The translations under genes and the position numbers were made by a program. A DNA stretch of 10,886 nucleotides, taken from Legionellaceae bacterium (GTDB taxonomy: Bacteria > Pseudomonadota > Gammaproteobacteria > Legionellales > Legionellaceae). The notes beneath the pieces are model-generated. The model did not search any database and was not told the origin of the DNA. It was given only the letters and a program-made list of their open reading frames with translations. Numbering within the stretch: position 1 is the first letter of the stretch; each line of letters begins with the position of its first letter. Positions 5,819-10,886 of the stretch are shown here, piece after piece. The stretch spans positions 1 through 10,886 of the forward strand of contig CANNJG010000049.1 of the NCBI GenBank assembly GCA_947504795.1. Reading direction: 5' to 3'.

Positions 5819-7087
5819 TTATCCTATAAAAGGCGACCACGAGGGTTCTTGAATATCCCCATCTCGTGATGGAAACTTGAGTCTAATGCGTCCATCAATC
5901 GATACCATAGCCAATACGCCTTGCGAAGACTCCTGGGTTGCATACAAAATCAAGCGGCCATTAGGCGCTACGGTTGGCGACTCGTCCATGCTCGAATGGG
6001 TCAACGTCGTCACTTGTCCACCTCGCACAGATTGGACCCCTATATTGAAATTTTTATTATCACGATGAAGCATGACTATGGATTGCTCATCCGGTGTATA
6101 AGAAGGTCTTGCGTTATAGTTACCATCAAAAGTCATACGGGTAATTTGACCATTTGCTAAGGTTAAACGATACACTTGAGGTGTGCCACCTCTTCCTGAG
6201 GTAAATAAAATCGACCTGCCATCCGGTGCATAACGCGGTTCCGTATCAATAGAACCTCCAAATGTCAGTTGTTTCATAGCACCTGTCGCCAAACTGACTG
6301 AATAGAGTTTTGGCGCTCCACCTTTGGACAATACCACCGCTAATTCGCGGCCATTAGGAGACCAAGATGGCGCACCATTAATACCAGGAAAGCTTGTAAT
6401 CAATTGACGTTGCCCCGTTGCGACATCTACTTTAAAAATCTGCGCACGCTTTTTTTCAAAGGTTACATAAGCAATACTTCGACCGTCAGGTGACCAAGCT
6501 GGCGACATAATGGGTTCGGTAGACACCAACAAGCTTTGTGGATGATACCCATCCATATCTGCGACCTCTAACGAATGTCGAGCTCGATCTCCTGAACTGC
6601 GTTGCACCATAATATAGGCAATTTTAGTCGAAAAAACACCCCGCTCTCCGGTCAATTGTTGATAGACTTGGTCACTAATATGGTGTGACAGAGAACGCAA
6701 TTGGTTTTCTCTAACAACAAATTTCCTATTCAGCAACAATCGACCTTGCGAGGCAGCATCAACAAGATCAAAGCTAACTTCAACACGTCCATCCCCAAAA
6801 GGGGTGACACGAGCAGATAGGACTGAATCGGCACCTACACGCTGCCAATAACTAAGCGGTGTCGCGGCACCACTTGGATTTTGCATGACTTTAAATTGAC
6901 CGGATAGCTTCAAATCGTTGGTGACAACCGCACGAATATTTCGAGCGCGCTCATCCTCACCAAATGACGAAATGCCTATTGGAATAGCTGCATTAATACC
7001 CTGGGTTAATTCTAGATCTAAAGCGATAGCTCGCAATGAGACCGTGCTAGCAACTATTAATAAAATCTTACATAAACGTTTCAACAT
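5819..7087 (-). CDS. tolB: Tol-Pal system periplasmic protein TolB
   Basis: Periplasmic component of the Tol-Pal envelope system; it binds Pal and the TolA C-terminal domain and helps outer-membrane constriction during division. It is 422 residues (E. coli 430). Seen: an N-terminal signal peptide (basic MLKRLCK, hydrophobic core, likely cut after Ala22 in RAIA), an alpha/beta N-domain (about 23-150), and a six-bladed propeller from about 155 to the end marked by the repeats SPAWSPDGRSIAYV, APSWSPNGRELAVV, EPRYAPDGRSILF, RPSYTPDEQSIVM, SPTVAPNGRLILY and the closing EPSWSPF. AGAGGA (7096-7101), inside the end of tolA, is eight bases before the ATG; the gap to tolA is five bases. No pal gene follows within the window. 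Confidence 0.97.
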   Translation of the reverse strand: MLKRLCKILLIVASTVSLRAIALDLELTQGINAAIPIGISSFGEDERARNIRAVVTNDLKLSGQFKVMQNPSGAATPLSYWQRVGADSVLSARVTPFGDGRVEVSFDLVDAASQGRLLLNRKFVVRENQLRSLSHHISDQVYQQLTGERGVFSTKIAYIMVQRSSGDRARHSLEVADMDGYHPQSLLVSTEPIMSPAWSPDGRSIAYVTFEKKRAQIFKVDVATGQRQLITSFPGINGAPSWSPNGRELAVVLSKGGAPKLYSVSLATGAMKQLTFGGSIDTEPRYAPDGRSILFTSGRGGTPQVYRLTLANGQITRMTFDGNYNARPSYTPDEQSIVMLHRDNKNFNIGVQSVRGGQVTTLTHSSMDESPTVAPNGRLILYATQESSQGVLAMVSIDGRIRLKFPSRDGDIQEPSWSPFIG

Positions 7088-7092
7088 CTTTT

Positions 7093-8013
7093 TTATCCTC
7101 TAACACTTTGCGGTCGAACGGTTAAACTAATATCTCTAAATAAATTAAACGTCACCTGATCGGATGGCACAGGTAACGGAGACGCTTTGTAAATAGCTGC
7201 CTGAGCAGACCTATCTAGGATTGAGTCACCTGAGCTGCGGGTTAAACTCACACTCAGTACTGCGCCATTTGGCGCCAACCTTATTCTGAATTGACTGAAT
7301 AATTGATTATTAACGTGCTCTGGCAAAATCCAATGTTGACTAATTGATTGAATGATTAACGATTTATATTTGTTAATTTCACCCGCCATCTGCGCGGACT
7401 GTTGCGAGGCTAGAGCTGCTTTTTTAGCGGCAGCTTGTTGTGCTAAATGCATTTGTTCTTGAAGCGCTTCCGCAGTTTTATTCTGTTGTATGGCTGCTAA
7501 TTTTTTTTGTTCCAATGCTTGTTGTTGTTTCAATTGTGCTTGCTCATGCTTTAGGTCCGCCAAGTTTTTTTCTTGCTGGACTTTCTGCTGGGCCCACTCT
7601 TTAAGACGTTGTTCTTCAGCTAATCGTTTTTGTTTTTGAGCGACTGCTAATTGTGCCGCTTCTTTCTTTAGACGCTCCAGACTACGTTGTTCTTGTACGC
7701 GTTTTTGCTCCGCAACCCGTAATTGTTGTTGCATAGCGCGCTGATGATCTATTTCTGCCTGCTGTTTGGCTTCCCTATCTTCTCGCAACCGTTGTATCGT
7801 TTCTTCAACCGCATGGCTATCGACACTCACCGCTTTAACTGATTCTGTCGCTTGATTATCCATCGTTAAATTAGTTTCATTTATCTGGATTTGTTGATTT
7901 CCAGGTTTGACGACAAATTGGGTATGTCGATTTTCCATCGTCAATAATAAAACTAAAATCAGATGAAATATCACAGCAGCTGCCAGCGCTGTTCGATAAT
8001 TAATAGCCATCAT
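7093..8013 (-). CDS. tolA: TolA, inner-membrane to periplasm spanning protein of the Tol system
   Basis: TolA is energised by TolQ-TolR and reaches across the periplasm to TolB/Pal. The 306-residue protein (shorter than the 421 of E. coli) has the three expected parts: a single N-terminal transmembrane helix (about 8-25, TALAAAVIFHLILVLLL) with His17 in the position of the conserved histidine motif facing TolQR; a long charged coiled coil (about 67-208) rich in Gln, Ala, Glu, Lys and Arg; and a globular C-terminal domain (about 212-302, YKSLIIQSISQHWILPE ... NGAVLSVSLTRSSGDSILDRSAQAAI) of the TonB/TolA type. The start ATG 8013 shares one base with the tolR stop (TAATG); GAGG lies ten bases upstream. 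A second ATG follows immediately. The coiled coil diverges fast in this family, so the call rests on the ends and context. Confidence 0.95.
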   Translation of the reverse strand: MMAINYRTALAAAVIFHLILVLLLTMENRHTQFVVKPGNQQIQINETNLTMDNQATESVKAVSVDSHAVEETIQRLREDREAKQQAEIDHQRAMQQQLRVAEQKRVQEQRSLERLKKEAAQLAVAQKQKRLAEEQRLKEWAQQKVQQEKNLADLKHEQAQLKQQQALEQKKLAAIQQNKTAEALQEQMHLAQQAAAKKAALASQQSAQMAGEINKYKSLIIQSISQHWILPEHVNNQLFSQFRIRLAPNGAVLSVSLTRSSGDSILDRSAQAAIYKASPLPVPSDQVTFNLFRDISLTVRPQSVRG

Positions 8014-8477
8014 TATTCTTGCACCTCTACAACTTCCTGCGACTCAGACGTATCTGTCATTAATCCCACTTGTTCAGCACCCGCTTGTTTCAACATGCTC
8101 ATCGCTAACACGACACGACCATACGCCACGCCTTGATCCCCTTTGACAAGCACATTCAAGGCTTGATTCGATTCTTTTGCAAGCGCTAATTCGGCCGCCA
8201 CTCTCACCATTAGATTGTGCGGATTGATCGGTAACTCTGGATTGGCATCGATATTCAAAAAATAATCACCCGTAGCGTTCACAGACACGATAATAGGTTC
8301 TCGATCCCCGGCTTTCACCGCCTCAGCAGCTGCTTTCGGCAGTTCTACCGTCACACCTTGGGTTAAAATAGGCGCTGTGATCATGAAAATAACCAATAAT
8401 ACCAACATCACGTCAATATAAGGAACGACGTTTATCTCAGCGATAGGTCCCTTTGCTCTTACTCGTCGTTTCAACAT
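8013..8477 (-). CDS. tolR: TolR, ExbD-family proton-channel subunit
   Basis: TolR forms the proton-driven motor of the Tol system with TolQ and TolA. It is 154 residues (E. coli 142). Seen: a short cytoplasmic head (MLKRRVRAKGPIAEINVVPY), one transmembrane helix (about 20-40, YIDVMLVLLVIFMITAPIL) carrying the essential membrane aspartate Asp22 (Asp23 in E. coli), and a periplasmic ExbD domain with VELPKA, DYFLNID and ALNVLVKGDQGVAYGRVVLAMSMLKQAG. The C-terminal tail TSESQEVVEVQE is acidic. It starts four bases after the tolQ stop and overlaps tolA by one base. Confidence 0.97.
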   Translation of the reverse strand: MLKRRVRAKGPIAEINVVPYIDVMLVLLVIFMITAPILTQGVTVELPKAAAEAVKAGDREPIIVSVNATGDYFLNIDANPELPINPHNLMVRVAAELALAKESNQALNVLVKGDQGVAYGRVVLAMSMLKQAGAEQVGLMTDTSESQEVVEVQE

Positions 8478-8481
8478 AATC

Positions 8482-9159
8482 TTACCCTACCACCTTTGAT
8501 GTACTTTGCTCCGCAATTAACGCCACTAACTCATCCTGGAATATTTCGGACCGATTCAAGAGTCCTGTGGCACGAGTAGAATAACGATTATAAGCAATCA
8601 CTGCGGGTATAGCGGTGAACAGCCCAAATGCCGTAGCGACCAATGCTTCAGAAATTCCAGGGGCCACCATCGCAATCGTCGCCTGCTGTGCCTGACCGAG
8701 TGCTTGGAAAGAGGTCATGATACCCCAAACGGTTCCAAACAATCCAACATAAGGAGCTAATGAACCAATGGATGCGAATATTGGCAAGTGCTCTTCTAAG
8801 CGTTCAGCTTCTTTGTAGTGGCTAATTTGCATGACGCGTTGGATAGACTCCAAAACAACCCCATCTTTATGACCACTCATTCGTAAAAATTCTTTAAATC
8901 CAACATAAAAAACCGAAGCCAAACCGAGACGCTCTTCTTTGTTTTGTTCAAGTTCAGTATACAGTTTACCTAGATCACTGCTGCCCCAAAACTGTTGCTT
9001 AAACTGTTCGTACTGTTGTTTTTTATGTTTAAAAAACCACGCGCGCTGAATGATAAGGGTCCATGAACCAATTGAAGACGTCAATAAAATTAACATGACA
9101 AACTTAACAATCAATCCTGCTTGAAAAAAATAGCCTAAAATAGTCGTATGATTTGCCAT
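8482..9159 (-). CDS. tolQ: TolQ, ExbB/MotA-family proton-channel subunit
   Basis: Inner-membrane stator-type subunit that, with TolR, converts proton flow into movement of TolA. It is 225 residues from ATG 9159 (E. coli 230). Seen: three transmembrane helices (about 14-36, 126-149, 171-191), a large cytoplasmic loop between the first two, and the channel motifs IGSLAPYVGLFGTVWGIM with Thr143 and APGISEALVATAFGLFTAIPAVIAYNR with Thr176. The frame is open for 28 more codons upstream (to 9243), but those lie inside ybgC and do not resemble TolQ. A strong AGGAGGAGGT (9171-9180), formed by the last codons of ybgC, precedes the ATG with about 12 bases spacing. Confidence 0.96.
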   Translation of the reverse strand: MANHTTILGYFFQAGLIVKFVMLILLTSSIGSWTLIIQRAWFFKHKKQQYEQFKQQFWGSSDLGKLYTELEQNKEERLGLASVFYVGFKEFLRMSGHKDGVVLESIQRVMQISHYKEAERLEEHLPIFASIGSLAPYVGLFGTVWGIMTSFQALGQAQQATIAMVAPGISEALVATAFGLFTAIPAVIAYNRYSTRATGLLNRSEIFQDELVALIAEQSTSKVVG

Positions 9160-9167
9160 GATAATGT

Positions 9168-9563
9168 TTAACCTCCTCCTAATAACGATTTTGGACAGCG
9201 TTTTGGTTTTAGATTGTGATCGACCGTCACCACTTTTACCCACGCTTCAGAAATCAGTTGTTTGTTTTGATTCACCATCGTTTGTTTAAACTGTAGGGTG
9301 CACGCTTTCTTTTCTTCGATCGTCGTCTGAATGGTTAGCCAATCATCTAAACGAGCAGGAAAATGATATGTAATATGCACATCTCGAATCGCAAAATGCA
9401 GATCCACTTTCGCTAAAGTCGTTAATGAAATTCCCTGGTGTCGAAGCATTTCCGTACGCGCGCGCTCAAAAAAAAACAAATATCGAGGATGGTACACGAT
9501 TCCCATCAAGTCCGTGTCTTCAAAATACACTCGGTAGGCTATTATATAATCTTTCTCAAGCAT
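9168..9563 (-). CDS. ybgC: YbgC, tol-pal-associated acyl-CoA thioesterase (hotdog fold)
   Basis: Cytoplasmic 4-hydroxybenzoyl-CoA-thioesterase-family enzyme that hydrolyses acyl-CoA or acyl-ACP; it is habitually encoded with tolQ. It is 131 residues (E. coli 134). Seen: YRVYFEDTDLMGIVYHPRYL with Asp18, the family's catalytic acid, plus Gly21 and His25, then FFFERARTEMLR, a conserved YHFPARLDDWLTIQT strand region and the VVTVDHNLKPKRCPKSL ending. The protein ends in three glycines whose codons GGA GGA GGT double as the tolQ ribosome binding site. Its ATG follows the ruvB stop directly (TAAATG), so translation is probably coupled. It ends eight bases before tolQ. Confidence 0.96.
   Translation of the reverse strand: MLEKDYIIAYRVYFEDTDLMGIVYHPRYLFFFERARTEMLRHQGISLTTLAKVDLHFAIRDVHITYHFPARLDDWLTIQTTIEEKKACTLQFKQTMVNQNKQLISEAWVKVVTVDHNLKPKRCPKSLLGGG
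9171..9180 (-). promoter_or_regulatory. tolQ ribosome binding site within the ybgC 3' end
   Basis: AGGAGGAGGT contains two overlapping full Shine-Dalgarno cores and encodes the final Gly-Gly-Gly of YbgC. It decides the tolQ start at 9159 against the longer frame beginning at 9243. Spacing from the nearer core is about 12 bases, slightly long. Confidence 0.7.
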
Positions 9564-10583
9564 TTACGAGATATCCGCAGCGTTTGGTATGTCTAAACCA
9601 AAATGTTGATAGGCCAATGGTGTGGCTACGCGACCACGTGCAGTCCGCATCAAAAAACCTTGTTGGATTAAGAACGGTTCTAATACGTCTTCAATTGTGC
9701 CCTTTTCCTCACCAATAGCTGCCGCAATACTATCCACGCCCACAGGCCCACCTGAAAACCGCTCAATAACCGCTATTAACAATTTTCTATCCATCACATC
9801 AAACCCATGATGATCCACACTCAACATATCTAAAGCATTGGCTGCAACCTCTGCAGTGATCACACCATCTGCTTTCACTTCGGCATAATCACGCACCCGA
9901 CGCAACAATCTATTCGCAATTCTAGGCGTTCCGCGTGAACGCAGCGCAATAGCATGCGCGCCTCTAGGTTCCGTATTCACTTTCAGTAAACGCGCTGAGC
10001 GATGTACAATTTTCGTCAACGCTTCTACAGAATAAAATTCAAGCCGCAACACAATACCAAATCTATCACGCAAAGGCGACGTCAGAGATCCTGCACGGGT
10101 GGTTGCGCCGATCAACGTAAAGGGCGGCAACTCCAATTTGATGGATCGTGCAGAAGGACCCTCTCCAATCATAATGTCTAGTTTATAATCCTCCATCGCC
10201 GGATATAAAATTTCTTCAATAACCGGACTCAAGCGGTGGATCTCATCAATAAATAACACATCATTTTCTTGAAGATTAGTAAGAATAGCCGCCATATCAC
10301 CCGCACGCTCTAGGACTGGACCTGATGTTTGGCGCATATTAACGCCCATTTCGTGCGCAACAATATTAGCAAGCGTTGTTTTCCCTAATCCTGGTGGGCC
10401 AAAAATCAAGACATGATCCAGCGCTTCTTGGCGTTTACGTGCTGCATCGATAAAGATGCTCATCTGCTTTCTAACGTCATCCTGACCAATATATTCCGCT
10501 AAATTTAATGGACGGATCGCTCGGTCAAATACCTCTTCTGATGAGGTTGTTTCCAAGCTTACCAAACGGTCACTTTCAATCAT
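9564..10583 (-). CDS. ruvB: Holliday junction branch-migration ATPase RuvB
   Basis: AAA+ motor that, loaded by RuvA, drives branch migration of Holliday junctions during recombinational repair. It is 339 residues (E. coli 336). Seen: the Walker A motif GPPGLGKTT (62-70), Walker B DEIHR (113-117), the sensor-1 stretch TLIGATTRAG (156-165), an arginine finger in SPLRDRFG (Arg172), sensor-2 region GTPRIANRLLRRVRDYA, and a C-terminal winged-helix domain with FSGGPVGVDSIAAAIGEE and TARGRVATPLAYQHF. AGGT lies nine bases before the ATG at 10583. It is the first gene of the ruvB-ybgC-tolQRAB-rnhA run; ruvA and ruvC, often directly upstream, are not here. Confidence 0.98.
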   Translation of the reverse strand: MIESDRLVSLETTSSEEVFDRAIRPLNLAEYIGQDDVRKQMSIFIDAARKRQEALDHVLIFGPPGLGKTTLANIVAHEMGVNMRQTSGPVLERAGDMAAILTNLQENDVLFIDEIHRLSPVIEEILYPAMEDYKLDIMIGEGPSARSIKLELPPFTLIGATTRAGSLTSPLRDRFGIVLRLEFYSVEALTKIVHRSARLLKVNTEPRGAHAIALRSRGTPRIANRLLRRVRDYAEVKADGVITAEVAANALDMLSVDHHGFDVMDRKLLIAVIERFSGGPVGVDSIAAAIGEEKGTIEDVLEPFLIQQGFLMRTARGRVATPLAYQHFGLDIPNAADIS

Positions 10584-10595
10584 GGGTTTATCACC

Positions 10596-10624
10596 TGTAT
10601 ACCTTACTTAACCGCCGCACCCAA
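10596..10624 (-). promoter_or_regulatory. possible promoter for the ruvB-ybgC-tol operon
   Basis: In the 80-base gap between glnA and ruvB the minus strand has TTGGGT (10624-10619), 17 bases, then TATACA (10601-10596). Transcription would start near or inside the ruvB Shine-Dalgarno, giving a very short leader, which counts against it. No clear terminator for glnA is visible: the CCAATGTTGG repeat nearby lacks a T-run, so read-through from glnA is possible. Confidence 0.2.
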
Positions 10625-10663
10625 CATTGGCGCTTAGGTTCAGGACGTCTTGGGGCAGTTAGT

Positions 10664-10886
10664 TTAATCGCTATAATACATTTCAAATTCTAATGGGTGG
10701 ACTAAATGTTTGAGCTTCATAATGTCTTCATTGCGTAATGCGATACACGATTGTAAAAAGTCATAACTAAATACATCTCCAACCATTAAAAATGCGTGAT
10801 CTTTCTCTAAGTGTTGAATGGCATCTTCTAAAGACGGCGCGACCGTCGGTATGGCGTTTAACATGTCGACAGGTAGATCATATAAA
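10664..10886 (-). CDS. glnA: glutamine synthetase GlnA, C-terminal end (partial, runs off right edge)
   Basis: Glutamine synthetase joins ammonia to glutamate using ATP. Only the last 73 codons are in the window; the frame stays open to the edge, so the gene continues beyond 10886. The tail reads LYDLPVD, then SLEDAIQHLEKDHAFLMVG, FSYDFLQSCIALR and HPLEFEMYYSD, which matches the C-terminus of the proteobacterial type I enzyme (E. coli ends HPVEFELYYSV). The Tyr in LYDLP (codon 10882-10880) corresponds to the tyrosine adenylylated by GlnE in E. coli, so the target for that control is kept. An internal ATG at 10864 is not the real start. Confidence 0.93.
   Translation of the reverse strand, partial: LYDLPVDMLNAIPTVAPSLEDAIQHLEKDHAFLMVGDVFSYDFLQSCIALRNEDIMKLKHLVHPLEFEMYYSD

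Noticed and set aside
5877..6160. Plus-strand open frames opposite tolB
   Set aside because: They lie entirely inside tolB, have no ribosome binding site and show no family resemblance; shadows of the real gene.
9160..9243. Longer tolQ frame starting at 9243
   Set aside because: The extra residues are the shifted-frame reading of ybgC; the strong ribosome binding site and the family N-terminus both point to 9159.
10597..10666. Rho-independent terminator after glnA
   Set aside because: The only inverted repeat (CCAATGTTGG with weak flanking pairs) has too small a loop and no T-run.
1..10886. Prophage, insertion sequence, CRISPR or toxin-antitoxin content
   Set aside because: I found no transposase, integrase, terminal repeat pair, spaced repeat array or paired small genes; all large frames are accounted for by housekeeping genes or the one unknown secreted protein.

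Overview
The window reads as chromosomal DNA of a moderately AT-rich gammaproteobacterium. The protein sequences and the gene order ruvB-ybgC-tolQ-tolR-tolA-tolB suggest something near the Legionella/Coxiella group. That placement is an inference from general resemblance, not a phylogeny. Coding density is very high: two convergent gene pairs overlap at their 3' ends and most genes in the Tol cluster abut or overlap. I see no RNA genes, insertion sequences, CRISPR arrays or convincing rho-independent terminators.

Left part (1-4389). The window opens with the 3' end of an unrecognised plus-strand reading frame (2-139). An Old Yellow Enzyme-family alkene reductase follows on the plus strand (269-1366). 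It converges on, and overlaps by 13 bases, the minus-strand operon umuD-umuC (DNA polymerase V, translesion synthesis). UmuD is longer than the Escherichia coli protein: before its self-cleavage site it carries a basic Gly-Arg-Pro motif and a strand-helix segment. A perfect 50-bp palindrome (3129-3178) covers its start codon, and I see no LexA box nearby. Together these suggest a UmuD that represses its own operon and is inactivated by its own cleavage. Next come panD on the plus strand (beta-alanine for pantothenate/CoA) and, convergent and overlapping by 11 bases, a minus-strand gene for a small secreted six-cysteine protein of unknown function.

Middle (4390-5379). sohB encodes an inner-membrane S49 serine peptidase and diverges from the secreted-protein gene. 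After it comes a strong ribosome binding site leading into a 33-codon frame that runs antisense into the end of rnhA. This may be a micro-ORF or a gene remnant.

Right part (5380-10886, all minus strand). Transcription order is glnA (3' end only), an 80-base gap, then ruvB, ybgC, tolQ, tolR, tolA, tolB, rnhA. TolQ-TolR-TolA form the proton-motive-force-driven inner-membrane machine that acts through periplasmic TolB to maintain the outer membrane during division; YbgC is the usual cytoplasmic thioesterase partner. Junctions of -1 to 8 bases suggest one translationally coupled operon. Two departures from the usual order stand out: pal (and cpoB/ybgF) does not follow tolB, its place being taken by rnhA, and ruvC-ruvA do not precede ruvB, where glnA sits instead.
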